Positions 1 to 9,687 of a stretch of DNA of 64,000 nucleotides are shown piece after piece. Within the stretch, counting starts at the first letter, position 1; the number at the start of each line of letters is the position of its first letter. A program made the translations under genes and the position numbers. Source of the stretch: Nocardioides flavus (ex Wang et al. 2016) (GTDB lineage: Bacteria > Actinomycetota > Actinomycetes > Propionibacteriales > Nocardioidaceae); contig NZ_BNAD01000006.1 of the NCBI RefSeq assembly GCF_014653115.1, positions 62,001 to 126,000 of the forward strand. The letters are read 5' to 3'. The notes below the pieces were generated by a model. That model was given only the letters and a program-made list of their open reading frames with translations. It was not told where the DNA came from and ran no database searches.

Positions 1-1294
1 ACGGAGTCGAGGCCGCCCACTCCTCCCCCATGAACAGCATCGGGGTGAACGGACCGGCCAGCGTCAGGAGCGCGGCGCAGGCGAGCTGGTCGTCGTCGAG
101 GTGCTCGGTGAGCCGGTCGCCGCGGGCGCGGTTGCCGACCTGGTCGTGGTTCTGGTTGGCGACCACGAGCCGCCACGTCGGCATGTGCGCGGTGTCGACC
201 GGCTTGCCGTGGTCGCGCCCGCGGAACGAGGAGTACGTGCCGTCGTGGAAGAACCCCTTCTCGCACACCTTGGCCAGGGCCTCGAGCGGCTCGAAGTCGG
301 CGTAGTAGCCGGTCGTCTCGCCGCTCAGCGCGACGTGGACGGCGTGGTGGAAGTCGTCGCTCCACTGCGCGTCCAGACCGTGCCCGCCGGCCTCGCGCGG
401 GCGTACGAGGGTCGTGTCGTTGAGGTCGGACTCGGCGATCAGCGTGAGCGGGCGACGCAGGTGCGCGGACAGCGCGGCCGTCTCGATCGCCATCTCCTCG
501 AGCAGGTGCACCTCCGAGGTGTCGCTCAGCGCGTGCACGGCGTCGAGGCGCAGCGCGTCGACGTGGTAGTCCTCGAACCACATCCGCACGTTGTCGAGGA
601 CGAACCGGCGCACCTCCGCCGAGCCCTCACCGTCGAGGTTGACCAGGTCGCCCCACGTGTTGCGGCCGTCCTTGAGGTAGGGGCCGAACAGCGGCAGGTA
701 GTTGCCGGACGGGCCGAGGTGGTTGTGCACGACGTCCTGCACCACACCGAGCCCGCGCACGTGGCAGGCGTCGACGAAGCGCCGGTAGGCGTCGGGGCCG
801 CCGTACGGCTCGGCCACGGCGAACCAGGCGACGCCGTCGTAGCCCCAGTTGTGGGTGCCGTTGAAGGCGTTGACCGGCATCACCTCGACGAGGTCGACGC
901 CGAGCTCGACGAGGTGGTCGAGGCGCGGGATCGCGGAGTCGAGGGTGCCGTCGGGGGTGAACGTGCCGACGTGCAGCTCGTAGAGCACCGACCCGGCGAG
1001 CTGGCGCCCGGTCCACGCGGCGTCGTCCCACTCGTACGCCGTGGTGTCGCGCCGCGAGAGCCCGTGCACGCCGTCGGGCTGGCGGCGCGAGCGCGGGTCG
1101 GGGCGCGGGTCGGGGTCGTCGTCGAGGAGGTAGCCGTAGTCGACGGGCGACCCGGCGGGCACCGGCTCGGCCGGCGTCCACCAGTCGTCGGCGCCGCGGG
1201 TCATGTCGACGACCTCGCTGCCCAGCTGCAGGCGCACCCGCTGCGGGCGCGGCGCCCAGACGTCGAAGGTTCCCCGAGGACTCGTGGTGCTCAT
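1..1294 (-). CDS. treZ: Malto-oligosyltrehalose trehalohydrolase, 3' end missing
   Basis: TreZ releases trehalose from maltooligosyl-trehalose, the last step of the TreY/TreZ route from glycogen or maltodextrin, and acts in the cytoplasm. About 431 residues are visible. The N-terminus ([15 protein letters not shown]) is the usual glycogen-branching-enzyme-like CBM48 domain. The GH13 barrel follows, with [10 protein letters not shown], the conserved [16 protein letters not shown] stretch and the nucleophile region [12 protein letters not shown]; an IAESDLND segment carries the acid. The C-terminal domain lies beyond the left edge. The ATG is one base after the treY stop, so it is the last cistron of treX-treY-treZ. 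Confidence 0.93.
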   Translation of the reverse strand, partial: MSTTSPRGTFDVWAPRPQRVRLQLGSEVVDMTRGADDWWTPAEPVPAGSPVDYGYLLDDDPDPRPDPRSRRQPDGVHGLSRRDTTAYEWDDAAWTGRQLAGSVLYELHVGTFTPDGTLDSAIPRLDHLVELGVDLVEVMPVNAFNGTHNWGYDGVAWFAVAEPYGGPDAYRRFVDACHVRGLGVVQDVVHNHLGPSGNYLPLFGPYLKDGRNTWGDLVNLDGEGSAEVRRFVLDNVRMWFEDYHVDALRLDAVHALSDTSEVHLLEEMAIETAALSAHLRRPLTLIAESDLNDTTLVRPREAGGHGLDAQWSDDFHHAVHVALSGETTGYYADFEPLEALAKVCEKGFFHDGTYSSFRGRDHGKPVDTAHMPTWRLVVANQNHDQVGNRARGDRLTEHLDDDQLACAALLTLAGPFTPMLFMGEEWAASTP

Positions 1295-1295
1295 G

Positions 1296-3617
1296 TCAGT
1301 CCTTCCTCACCAGCAGGGCGACCGGGTGGACGGCGAGCAGGTCCGCCAGCCGGCCGTCGGTGTCGAGGCCGGTGAGCAGGTCGTGCCAGGGTCCCTCCGG
1401 CAGGTCGAGCAAGGTGTCGCCCCAGCCGCCGGCCGCGGCGAGCCCGACCGGAAGGCGGGTGGCGACGGTGACCGCGCCGCCTCGGTCGAAGGCGACGACG
1501 TGGGCCGCCGCAGTGCCGGTGGCGTGCACCGGCGCGTACGTCGTGAACAGCCCGGGCTGCTCGCGGCGCAGCGTCAGGGCGGTGCAGGTGACGTGCAGCT
1601 TGGTCGCGGCGTCGTCCTCCTCGGTGCCGGCGAGCACCGCGGCCCGGTGGTCGAAGTCGACCGGGCGGCGGTTGTCGGGGTCGACCAGCGACGTCTCCCA
1701 CAGCTCGCTGCCCTGGTAGACGTCGGGCACGCCCGGCATCGTGATCGCGAGCACCTTGGCGGCCAGCGAGTTGGCCTGCGCGGGCTCGTCGATCCGAGCG
1801 GCCAGCCCGGTCAGGACGGCGCGCACCTCCTCGGACTCGAAGACCGCGTCGACCGCGGCGTGCACCTTCGACTCGTACGCCTCGTCGGGCGCGGTCCACG
1901 TCGTCCGGTCGCCGGCCTCGCGCATCGCCTTCTCGGCGTAGCCGTGCAGGCGCTCGCGCAGGTCGGGCAGGTGGTCGGGGGTCTCCCAGTCCCAGACTGC
2001 GCCGAGGACGGCCTGCCACAGCAGCGACGCGAAGCCGTAGTCGGGCACCGGGGCGAGGCGCAGCAGCTCGCCGAGCGCCTCCTCCCAGTGACCCGGCTCC
2101 TCGGCCAGCACCGTGATGCGGGCGCGGACGTCCTCGCCCCGCTTGGTGTCGTGGGTCGACAGCGTCACCATCGCGTCGGGCCAGTCGCGCTGCCGGGCGG
2201 CCATCGCGTCGTGGAAGGCGTCCACGCCGATCGCGAAGATCGACGGGTCGCCGCCGACCTCGTTGAGCGAGGTGAGCCGCGACCAGCGGTAGAACGAGCA
2301 GTCCTCGACGCCCTTGGCCATCACCATGCCGGAGGTCTGCTGGAAGCGACGCGCGGGCTGGCTCCACTCGTCGTGGAGCACGGGCTCGATGACGGCGTAC
2401 GTGTCGGCGAGGTCGGGGCGCTCGGCACGCGCGCGGGCGAAGGCCTGGTCGAGGTGGTCGCGGCCCTCGGGCAGGTAGGAGCGGTAGACGGGGAAGCAGG
2501 CCAGGAGCTCGGCCACCGCGTCGGCGACGGCGTCCTCGTCGGCCACCTCGTCCCTGGCGTGCAGGACGCGCTCGAGCTCACGGGTGATGCGCCGGACCTC
2601 CGAGTGCAGGATGCCGTCGGCGACGGCGCGCTTGTTGTCGTGCACCATCCGCTCCCAGTCGACCCCGTCGCCACGCAGCCGGTCCTCGAGCGCGGTCAGC
2701 GGCTCCTCCCCTGCCGGGTCGGTGAGGACGCGGTCGACGAGCGCCAGCGCGTCGTAGCCGGTGGTGCCGGCGGTGGCCCAGTCGGCGGGCAGGTGCTCGC
2801 CGGGCTCGAGGATCTTCTCGACCAGGACGTAGGCGCCGCCGGTGAGGGCGGCGAGGTCGTCGAGGTAGCGCTTGGGGTCGCGCAGGCCGTCGGGGTGGTC
2901 CACGCGGAGACCGTCGACGAGGCCCTCGTCGAACCAGCGCTTGATCTCCACGTGCGTCTCGGCGAACACCTCGGGGTCCTCGACGCGTACGGCGGCGAGC
3001 GTGTTGACCGCGAAGAACCGGCGGTAGTTGAGGTCCTCGTCGGCCGCGCGCCAGCTGACGAGCTCGTAGTGCTGCTCCTCCAGCGTCGACGTGCCGGGCG
3101 CCATCGGGAAGCGCTGGTCGTGGTAGCGCACTTCTCCCTCGCCCGAGCCCGAGCGGACGATGCGGATGGAGCCCTCGTCGTCGTCGCCGACGACGGGGAT
3201 GAGGATCCGCCCGTCCCCGGCCGCCCAGTCGACGTCGAAGGCGGCGGCGTGCTCGGACTCGCGGCCCAGCTTGAGCACGTCCCACCACCACGGGTCCTCG
3301 GCCGGGGTGGCGACGCCGACGTGGTTGGGCACGATGTCGACCAGCACGCCCATGCCCAGGCGCCGGGCCTCGGCGGACAGCGCGGCCAGGCCCTCCTCGC
3401 CGCCCCGCTCGGGGTCGACGTGGTCGAACGCGACCACGTCGTAGCCGTGCGTGCTGCCGGGCTCGGAGGCCAGCAGCGGCGAGAGGTAGACCCAGTCCAC
3501 GCCGAGGTCGTGCAGGTAGGGCAGCACCCGCGCCGCGGCGTACAGGTCGAAGTCGGGGCTGACCTGCAGCCGGTAGGTGCTGTGGGGCGTACGGGCGGTG
3601 CTCGCGCGGTGCTTCAC
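1296..3617 (-). CDS. treY: (1->4)-alpha-D-glucan 1-alpha-D-glucosylmutase (maltooligosyl trehalose synthase)
   Basis: TreY isomerises the reducing-end alpha-1,4 bond of maltodextrins to the alpha-1,1 bond of trehalose, giving the TreZ substrate. The 773-residue protein opens with the family signature [12 protein letters not shown] and carries DIVPNHVG, the nucleophile segment [13 protein letters not shown] and [13 protein letters not shown] near the end. The reading frame stays open about 60 codons further upstream, but that part is low-complexity arginine-rich sequence lying inside treX. The GTG at 3617 overlaps the treX stop by four bases (GTGA) and gives a protein of normal family length, so it was chosen. 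Confidence 0.94.
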   Translation of the reverse strand: MKHRASTARTPHSTYRLQVSPDFDLYAAARVLPYLHDLGVDWVYLSPLLASEPGSTHGYDVVAFDHVDPERGGEEGLAALSAEARRLGMGVLVDIVPNHVGVATPAEDPWWWDVLKLGRESEHAAAFDVDWAAGDGRILIPVVGDDDEGSIRIVRSGSGEGEVRYHDQRFPMAPGTSTLEEQHYELVSWRAADEDLNYRRFFAVNTLAAVRVEDPEVFAETHVEIKRWFDEGLVDGLRVDHPDGLRDPKRYLDDLAALTGGAYVLVEKILEPGEHLPADWATAGTTGYDALALVDRVLTDPAGEEPLTALEDRLRGDGVDWERMVHDNKRAVADGILHSEVRRITRELERVLHARDEVADEDAVADAVAELLACFPVYRSYLPEGRDHLDQAFARARAERPDLADTYAVIEPVLHDEWSQPARRFQQTSGMVMAKGVEDCSFYRWSRLTSLNEVGGDPSIFAIGVDAFHDAMAARQRDWPDAMVTLSTHDTKRGEDVRARITVLAEEPGHWEEALGELLRLAPVPDYGFASLLWQAVLGAVWDWETPDHLPDLRERLHGYAEKAMREAGDRTTWTAPDEAYESKVHAAVDAVFESEEVRAVLTGLAARIDEPAQANSLAAKVLAITMPGVPDVYQGSELWETSLVDPDNRRPVDFDHRAAVLAGTEEDDAATKLHVTCTALTLRREQPGLFTTYAPVHATGTAAAHVVAFDRGGAVTVATRLPVGLAAAGGWGDTLLDLPEGPWHDLLTGLDTDGRLADLLAVHPVALLVRKD

Positions 3618-5794
3618 GAAGCGTCCGTACCCGAGCGGGCAGCCAATGATGCCGCGACCGAGTGGTCGGGGCTGGCCTCGGGCTCGGCGTGCTCGCGGAG
3701 CACCACGAGGCTGTGGGTGCCGAGCTCGAACGTGCCGCCCGCCTGGTGCGTCGGGTCGGCGTCGGCGTCGCCGCCGGTGTCGATCACGACGTCCCACGCC
3801 GCGGCGTACTCCTCGGTCGGCAGGGTCACCTGCGCGGGGCCGTCGGCGTTGAAGTAGAGCAGGAAGTGGTCGTCGGTGATGGCGCCGCCGCGGGCGTCCT
3901 TGCCGGCGATGCCGTGGCCGTTGAGGTACATCCCGATGGCCTTGCCGCCGGCCCAGTCGCCGTCCTCCATCGGCTCGCCGTCGAGGTCGAGCCAGACGAT
4001 GTCGTTGAGCCGCTCGCCGTCACCCGTACGCACGGTGGTGCCGGTGAAGAACCGCTTGCGGCGGAACGTCGGGTGGTCGGCGCGCAGCTTGGCCACCGCC
4101 GCGGTGAACTCGATGAGCGGCTTGTCGGCGTCGTCCCAGTGCACCCAGCTGATCTCGCTGTCCTGGGCGTACGTGTTGTTGTTGCCGTCCTGGGTGCGGC
4201 TCAGCTCGTCGCCGTGCAGCAGCATCGGCACACCCTGGCTGAGCAGCAGCGTGGCGATGAAGTTGCGCTGCTCGCGGGCCCGCGCCTCGAGGATCTCGGG
4301 GTCGTCGGTCGGGCCCTCGACACCGTGGTTCCACGAGCGGTTGTGGCTCTCGCCGTCGTTGTTGTCCTCGCCGTTGGCCTCGTTGTGCTTCTCGTTGTAG
4401 GACACGAGGTCGCGCAGGGTGAAGCCGTCGTGGGCGGTGACGAAGTTGATGCTGGCGAACGGGCGGCGTCCCGAGTGCTCGTAGAGGTCGGAGGAGCCCG
4501 ACAGCCGCGAGGCGAACTCGCCCAGCGACGGCTCGCCGCGCCAGAAGTCGCGCACGGTGTCGCGGTAGGCGCCGTTCCACTCCGTCCACTGAGGCGGGAA
4601 GCCGCCGACCTGGTAGCCGCCGGGGCCGATGTCCCACGGCTCGGCGATCAGCTTGACCTGGCTGACCACCGGGTCCTGCTGCACCATCTCGAAGAAGGTG
4701 GCGAGCTTGTCGACGTCGTAGAACTCGCGGGCCAGGGTGGCGGCGAGGTCGAAGCGGAAGCCGTCGACGTGCATCTCGGTGACCCAGTAGCGCAGCGAGT
4801 CCATGATCAGCTGCACCGAGTGCGGGTGGCGCACGTTGAGGGTGTTGCCGGTGCCGGTGTAGTCCATGTAGTAGCGCTGGTCGTCCTCGACGAGGCGGTA
4901 GTAGGCCGCATTGTCGATGCCCTTGAAGCTCAGCGTCGGACCGAGGTGGTTGCCCTCGGCGGTGTGGTTGTAGACGACGTCGAGGATGACCTCGATGCCG
5001 GCGGCGTGCATCGCCTTGACCATCGCCTTGAACTCCTGGACCTGCTGGCCCTGGTTGCTCGAGGCGTAGTCGGCGTGGGGTGCGAGGAAGGCGAGGGTGT
5101 TGTAGCCCCAGTAGTTGCGCAGGCCCTGGTCGAGCAGGGTCGAGTCCTGGACGAACTGGTGCACCGGCATCAGCTCGATCGCGGTGACGCCGAGCTTCTT
5201 GAGGTGGGCGGTGACCGACGGGTGCGCGAGGCCGGCGTACGTCCCGCGCTGCTCCTCCGGCACGTCGGGGTGCAGCTGGGTCAGGCCCTTGACGTGCGCC
5301 TCGTAGATGAAGGACTCGTTGTAGGGGATGGAGAGGCGGCGGTCGCCTTCCCAGTCGAAGAACGGGTTGATGACGACGCCGTGCGTCATGTGCGCGGCCG
5401 AGTCGTCGTCGTTGCGGGAGTCCTCGTCGCCGAAGTTGTAGGAGAAGAGCGACTGGTCCCAGTCGATCTCGCCGGCAGTGGCCTTGGCGTAGGGGTCGAG
5501 CAGCAGCTTGCTGGGGTTGCAGCGCAGGCCCTGGGCGGGGTCCCACGGGCCGTGCACGCGATAGCCGTAGCGCTGGCCGGGCTGCACGGTCGGGAGGTAG
5601 CAGTGCCAGACGTAGGCGTCGACCTCGGTGACCTCGACCTTCGTCTCGACGAACGCGCCGGGGGTGTCGGGGTCTGGGTCGAACAGGCACAGCTCGACCC
5701 GCTCGGCCACCTCGCTGAAGAGCGCGAAGTTGGTGCCGGTGCCGTCGAAGGTGGCGCCCAGGGGGTAGGCCGTGCCGGGCCAGGTCTCGGTCAT
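3614..5794 (-). CDS. treX: Glycogen debranching enzyme GlgX/TreX
   Basis: This enzyme removes alpha-1,6 branches from glycogen, making linear maltodextrin for TreY. The 726-residue length is typical. It has an N-terminal CBM48-type domain (about residues 10-130), then the GH13 catalytic barrel with DVVYNHTAEG at 272-281, nucleophile Asp349 in GFRFDLA, acid Glu385 in LIAEPWDIG, and a VTAHDGFTL segment, followed by a small beta domain. It is the first gene of treX-treY-treZ; the three cistrons are spaced by -4 and +1 bases, which implies translational coupling. The divergent MMPL transporter starts within 100 bases upstream. Confidence 0.95.
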   Translation of the reverse strand: MTETWPGTAYPLGATFDGTGTNFALFSEVAERVELCLFDPDPDTPGAFVETKVEVTEVDAYVWHCYLPTVQPGQRYGYRVHGPWDPAQGLRCNPSKLLLDPYAKATAGEIDWDQSLFSYNFGDEDSRNDDDSAAHMTHGVVINPFFDWEGDRRLSIPYNESFIYEAHVKGLTQLHPDVPEEQRGTYAGLAHPSVTAHLKKLGVTAIELMPVHQFVQDSTLLDQGLRNYWGYNTLAFLAPHADYASSNQGQQVQEFKAMVKAMHAAGIEVILDVVYNHTAEGNHLGPTLSFKGIDNAAYYRLVEDDQRYYMDYTGTGNTLNVRHPHSVQLIMDSLRYWVTEMHVDGFRFDLAATLAREFYDVDKLATFFEMVQQDPVVSQVKLIAEPWDIGPGGYQVGGFPPQWTEWNGAYRDTVRDFWRGEPSLGEFASRLSGSSDLYEHSGRRPFASINFVTAHDGFTLRDLVSYNEKHNEANGEDNNDGESHNRSWNHGVEGPTDDPEILEARAREQRNFIATLLLSQGVPMLLHGDELSRTQDGNNNTYAQDSEISWVHWDDADKPLIEFTAAVAKLRADHPTFRRKRFFTGTTVRTGDGERLNDIVWLDLDGEPMEDGDWAGGKAIGMYLNGHGIAGKDARGGAITDDHFLLYFNADGPAQVTLPTEEYAAAWDVVIDTGGDADADPTHQAGGTFELGTHSLVVLREHAEPEASPDHSVAASLAARSGTDAS

Positions 5795-5889
5795 GCCCTG
5801 ACGCTACCGGCGACCCACCGGTAGTCCGCCATGGCTCATCTCATGGGGTGGGGGCGGTGACGACCGTCACCGGTGGGACTCTTGACCAC

Positions 5890-8154
5890 GTGACGCCTCG
5901 CCAGCCCCTGCTGTTCCGGCTCGGCCGGACCGCCGCCCGCCACCGCGGGCGCTTCGTGGCCACCTGGCTCGTGCTGGTGGTCCTCGGCTTCGCCACCAGC
6001 CTCGGGCTGCTGGGCAACCAGTCGCTCTTCGACCGACTGGAGTCCGGCGACATCGACGCGCCGGGTCAGGCGCAGACGGGACGTGAGCTCCTGGCGGAGA
6101 CCGGCGACGGTGGACTGACGGTCATGCTGCGGGTGGACGGCGCCGACCTGTCCGACCCGGCACTCTCCGGGACCGTCGAGGACGTCGTGTCCCGCGTGGA
6201 GGGCGTCGACGGGGTGGGCCGCGTCGACTCCCCGATGACCACGGCGGGCTGGCCACGCGATCCCCGCTCGCTCGCCCTGGTCGCGGACAACGACCCCGCG
6301 AGCGGCTCGTTCGTGGTGGTGGCCGAGACCGGCGACGACCCCGGCGGGCCGGTGCAGGACGCGGTGGTCGCCGAGCTCGAGGCGGCCGGCGAGGAGCTCG
6401 CGCCGTACGCCGAGGAGACGTCCGTCGGGGGCACCGGACTGCTGGTCGACGACATCATCGGCCAGATCTCCGAGGACCTGAAGCGCGGCGAGGGCATCGC
6501 GCTCCCGCTCTCGCTGCTGCTGATGGTCGTGGTCTTCGGCGGGTTCGTCGCCGCCGGGATGCCGATCCTCGGCGCGGTCGCCGCGATCGCGGGGGGCCTG
6601 ACGATCCTGCTCGGCTTCTCCCACGCGATCGACCTCGACGCGTCGGTGGTCAACATCGTCACGGTGATGGGCCTGGCGCTGTCCATCGACTACGGCCTGC
6701 TGCTGGTCAGCCGGTTCCGCGAGGAGCTCGCCCACGTCGCGCCCGGCGTGGTGCCCCACGACCTGACCCGCGAGCAGGTCGAGGACGCGGTCGCCGGGGC
6801 GGTCGCCACCGCGGGGCGCACGATCCTCTTCTCCGCGCTGGTGGTCGGGATCTCGCTGTCGGGGCTGATGCTCTTCGAGGCGCCGATCATGCGGGCGATC
6901 GGCGCCGCCGGCGTCTCGGTCGTGGTGGTGGCGCTCGTCGTCGCGCTGACGCTCGTGCCGGCGCTGTGCGCGCTGGGCGCCAAGCGGCTGGGGAGGCGGC
7001 AGGGCGCGGAGCACGCGCCCGACGAGGGCGTCTTCAGCCGCCTCGCCGCCGTCGGGCAGCGCCGCCCGGGCCTCACCACCTTCGCCAGCGTGGCGGTGCT
7101 GCTGTTCCTCGCGGTGCCCGCGCTGGACCTGCGGCTCAACACCTCCGGCGTGGAGCTGCTGCCCGCCCACGCCGAGCAGCGGGTGTTCTTCGAGGCCCTC
7201 GAGGAGGACTTCCCGGCGCTGGCCGCCCCGACGGTCACCGTCGTGGCGCAGGCGACGCCGGGGGAGGTCGCGGCCTGGGTGCCCGAGCTCGAGATGATCG
7301 ACGGGGTGACCCGGGTCGACCCGCCCCGGGACCTGGGCCCCATCCCCCGCGGCGTCGAGGCGACGGGTGCCGACCCGGACGGTCCCGGCCTGGTCTCGGT
7401 GGCGGTCCACACCGAGGGCGGCGCGATGGACGACGCCGCGCGGGAGACCGCCGCCACGCTGCGGGACGCCGGGCCCGGCTTCCCGACCTGGACCACGGGC
7501 CAGGCCGCGTCGCTGCAGGACTTCACCGACGCCGTCTGGGACGGGGCGCCGTGGGCCGCGCTGTGGATCGGCGGCGCCACCTTCGTCCTGCTCTTCCTGC
7601 TCACCGGGAGCGTGGTCATCCCGCTCAAGGCGCTGGTCCTCAACGTGGTCTCGCTCGGCGCCAGCCTCGGCGTCACCGTCTGGGTCTTCCAGTGGGGCAA
7701 CCTCGAGTCCCTGCTCGCCTTCGACTCCGCCGGCGGCATCGAGTCGGTCATCCCGTTGCTGGTGCTGGCCTTCGGGTTCGGTCTCTCGATGGACTACGAG
7801 ATCTTCCTGCTCGCCCGGATCATCGAGCTCCACGAGCAGGGCCACGACGACGACACCGCCGTCCGTCTCGGGCTCCAGCGCTCGGGGCGGATCATCACCT
7901 CGGCCGCGCTGATCATGGTGATCGTCTTCGCCGGCTTCGCCGCCGGCGACATGCTGGTCATCAAGCAGACCGGCCTGGCCCTCGCCGTCGCGGTGGCCCT
8001 CGACGCCACCATCGTGCGGATGGTCATCGTTCCCGCGACGATGACCATGCTCGGCCGGTGGAACTGGTGGGCGCCGGGATGGATGAAGCGCATCCACGCC
8101 AGGTGGGGCGTGAGCGAGCACTCGTCCCCGCTGGTGCGTCAGCCTGCTCCGTGA
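5890..8154 (+). CDS. MMPL/RND-family transporter
   Basis: This is a large inner-membrane transporter of the actinobacterial MmpL type, members of which usually export lipids or small amphipathic molecules; the substrate cannot be read here. The layout is that of the family: one membrane helix near residues 18-38, a periplasmic domain (about 40-190), a five-helix bundle, a soluble loop, a second lone helix, a second periplasmic domain and a final five-helix bundle ending near 740. Repeated SIDYGLLLVSRFREEL and SMDYEIFLLARI segments mark the paired RND halves. The GTG at 5890 was chosen because homologous sequence seems to begin there; an in-frame ATG lies at 5848. It converges on the Tad operon, with ten bases between stops. 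Confidence 0.85.
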   Translation: MTPRQPLLFRLGRTAARHRGRFVATWLVLVVLGFATSLGLLGNQSLFDRLESGDIDAPGQAQTGRELLAETGDGGLTVMLRVDGADLSDPALSGTVEDVVSRVEGVDGVGRVDSPMTTAGWPRDPRSLALVADNDPASGSFVVVAETGDDPGGPVQDAVVAELEAAGEELAPYAEETSVGGTGLLVDDIIGQISEDLKRGEGIALPLSLLLMVVVFGGFVAAGMPILGAVAAIAGGLTILLGFSHAIDLDASVVNIVTVMGLALSIDYGLLLVSRFREELAHVAPGVVPHDLTREQVEDAVAGAVATAGRTILFSALVVGISLSGLMLFEAPIMRAIGAAGVSVVVVALVVALTLVPALCALGAKRLGRRQGAEHAPDEGVFSRLAAVGQRRPGLTTFASVAVLLFLAVPALDLRLNTSGVELLPAHAEQRVFFEALEEDFPALAAPTVTVVAQATPGEVAAWVPELEMIDGVTRVDPPRDLGPIPRGVEATGADPDGPGLVSVAVHTEGGAMDDAARETAATLRDAGPGFPTWTTGQAASLQDFTDAVWDGAPWAALWIGGATFVLLFLLTGSVVIPLKALVLNVVSLGASLGVTVWVFQWGNLESLLAFDSAGGIESVIPLLVLAFGFGLSMDYEIFLLARIIELHEQGHDDDTAVRLGLQRSGRIITSAALIMVIVFAGFAAGDMLVIKQTGLALAVAVALDATIVRMVIVPATMTMLGRWNWWAPGWMKRIHARWGVSEHSSPLVRQPAP

Positions 8155-8164
8155 GCGGCTGCCC

Positions 8165-8605
8165 TCAGGAGGCCGGCTGGACGGTGACCGCCGCCGTGCT
8201 GCTCGCCGCGACCGTCGGGCTCCTCGGCGAGCCGGGGATGCGCAGCGGCAGGTCGAGGGGGGCGCTGAGGCGTACGGTGACCGACCGGTTGACCGGGTCG
8301 ACGCGGACGCCGACGTCGATGCCGGGGTACGTCGCGGGCGCGCCCGCGCGGACGAGGTAGTCGCGCACCGCGGCCTCGACCGCGGCCTCCTGCTGGGTGA
8401 GCCGCTCGTCGTCGAGGCCCTGCTCGTAGATGCCGGCCGAGCCGAGGTCGGCGCCGTGGAGGGCCGCGCCGTCGGCGAGGTTGTCGAGCCCCTGGCGCTG
8501 GAGGTACGCCGCGGACGCGTCGACGACCACGACGATCGCCATCAGCAGGATGCTCGCGAAGCCGATGATCAGCAGCGTCACCTGGCCGTGCTCGTCGCGC
8601 TTCAC
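8165..8605 (-). CDS. TadG/TadE-like pseudopilin, last gene of the Tad operon
   Basis: This 146-residue protein has a short charged N-terminus ending in DEHG, then one long hydrophobic helix (about residues 9-32) and a small exported domain rich in beta-type sequence. That is the layout of Tad pseudopilins (TadE/F/G), which are probably processed after the glycine and help assemble Flp pili. The stretch after the glycine is QVTLL, without the +5 glutamate, so it resembles the TadG-like 'pilus assembly' family of actinomycetes more than true TadE. The GTG start overlaps the previous stop by four bases (GTGA). It converges with the MMPL gene. Confidence 0.7.
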   Translation of the reverse strand: MKRDEHGQVTLLIIGFASILLMAIVVVVDASAAYLQRQGLDNLADGAALHGADLGSAGIYEQGLDDERLTQQEAAVEAAVRDYLVRAGAPATYPGIDVGVRVDPVNRSVTVRLSAPLDLPLRIPGSPRSPTVAASSTAAVTVQPAS

Positions 8606-9060
8606 GGCTCGTCGTCCTCGGGTGCGCTCTCCACGTACTGCCCGATGGGCACCGTGTGGGTGGCGTCGAGGGAGAAGGTCGCCGCGCCCTTGTCGAAGAT
8701 CGCGGGGAAGAACGGCAGTTCGACGGCGGAGTCGACCCGGACCGTGATCACCGCCGTGCCGACGTGGCAGCTGTCGCCCGGGGCCTCGCAGGTGACCGTC
8801 ACCTTCGCCCGCTGACCCGGTGTGCCCTGGTCGGCGAGGACCTGACGCACGATGGCGTCGGCGCGCGCCGCACCGGTCGCGTCGTCGGGCGCGAGCGCGT
8901 ACGCACGCCCGGCCGCACGGGCGGCGGCGCTGGTGGCGAACGCGCCCTGCTGGACCTCGAAGACCGAGATCACGATCCAGATCAGCGGGACCAGCAGGAT
9001 GATCGCGAGCCAGCTGAGCTCGACCAGCGCGGAGCCCTGATCGTCACGGCGACGCCTCAT
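8602..9060 (-). CDS. TadE-family pseudopilin
   Basis: This 152-residue protein starts with a basic segment and then GSALVELSWLA, an almost canonical class III signal (cleavage after Gly, Glu at +5) leading into one hydrophobic helix. The exported part carries two cysteines (C-E-A-P-G-D-S-C) that could form a disulfide. Such minor pilins prime or stabilise Flp pilus fibres. The frame is open for 25 further codons upstream, but that part lies inside the neighbour and is arginine-rich. The ATG at 9060 overlaps the upstream stop (ATGA) and places the signal at the very N-terminus. Confidence 0.8.
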   Translation of the reverse strand: MRRRRDDQGSALVELSWLAIILLVPLIWIVISVFEVQQGAFATSAAARAAGRAYALAPDDATGAARADAIVRQVLADQGTPGQRAKVTVTCEAPGDSCHVGTAVITVRVDSAVELPFFPAIFDKGAATFSLDATHTVPIGQYVESAPEDDEP

Positions 9061-9464
9061 GAGAGGCTCCCGGCGTCCTGCTCGGCGATCGCGTGGCCGG
9101 CGACGCGGACCTGTACGCCGCCGAGCGCCTTCCACCCGAGCAGCCCGACGTCGGCCTCGACCACGGCCTCGTAGCCGGGCGCACCTCCGACGAGCGCGGG
9201 TCGGACGGTGACGGCGCGGACGAAGTCCTGCGACAGTGCCCCGTCGACGAGCTCGTCGATCTTGGCGCGACCGGCGGGCGCCGAGGACCCGGCCACGGCG
9301 GCGTGGCGCGCGCCCTCGGCCGCCGCGGAGGCGAGGGTGTTGCGCACGTGCAGCACGAGCGCGAGCTGGAGGATGCCGACCACGAGCGGCAGCAGGACCA
9401 GCAGCACCAGGACGAAGTCGACCACCGCTGACCCGCGCTCGCCCGCGCGAGCGGGACGGATCAC
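9057..9464 (-). CDS. TadE-like pseudopilin
   Basis: This protein of 135 residues has a basic N-terminus followed by ERGSAVVDFVLVLLVLLP. It resembles the TadE signal GSAVVEF, but Asp stands in place of Glu at +5. One transmembrane helix is followed by a helix with LASAAAEGARHAAVAG, the usual TadE signature 'AR.AA..G', and a short C-terminal domain. It is likely a minor component of the Flp pilus, processed by a prepilin peptidase that is not encoded in this window. It starts with GTG four bases after the small pilin-like gene and overlaps the next pseudopilin gene. Confidence 0.8.
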   Translation of the reverse strand: MIRPARAGERGSAVVDFVLVLLVLLPLVVGILQLALVLHVRNTLASAAAEGARHAAVAGSSAPAGRAKIDELVDGALSQDFVRAVTVRPALVGGAPGYEAVVEADVGLLGWKALGGVQVRVAGHAIAEQDAGSLS

Positions 9465-9468
9465 GGTC

Positions 9469-9654
9469 CTAGCCGCTCACCATCGAGAACGCCCGCTCGA
9501 GCAGGGCGCGCAGCTCGTCGCCCACGAAGGGCGTGAGGCCGGCGATGACGATCGCGGTCATCAAGGTGACCATCACCCAGCCGGGCACGTCACCCCGCTC
9601 GTCACGCGGACGGGTCATCAGGTGCAGGAGGGGTCCCGAGACGGATGGATGCAT
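9469..9654 (-). CDS. Small Flp/pilin-like membrane peptide
   Basis: This 61-residue protein holds one membrane helix (WVMVTLMTAIVIAGLTPFVG) preceded by RPRDERGD and followed by a short amphipathic tail, the size and layout of a Flp pilin or related Tad-locus peptide. The canonical Flp signal (Gly, then Glu-Tyr at +5/+6) is missing, since the residues after Gly are DVPGW. It sits exactly where the pilin gene is normally found, between tadC and tadE. AAAGGA six bases before the ATG at 9654 supports that start; an in-frame ATG at 9618 would give the shorter M-T-R-P-R-D-E form often seen in homologues. Confidence 0.7.
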   Translation of the reverse strand: MHPSVSGPLLHLMTRPRDERGDVPGWVMVTLMTAIVIAGLTPFVGDELRALLERAFSMVSG

Positions 9655-9687
9655 GGTGTGTCCTTTCGTTGGAGGAGCCGGGAGGTG

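Noticed and set aside
1203..5824. Long plus-strand frames over treY and treX (884 and 720 codons)
   Set aside because: Same antisense shadow effect; no domain or ribosome-binding site, and both overlap unmistakable GH13 genes.
5836..8121. 761-codon minus-strand frame over the MMPL transporter
   Set aside because: Low-complexity Asp/Arg/Gly/His-rich translation with no family; shadow of the transporter gene.
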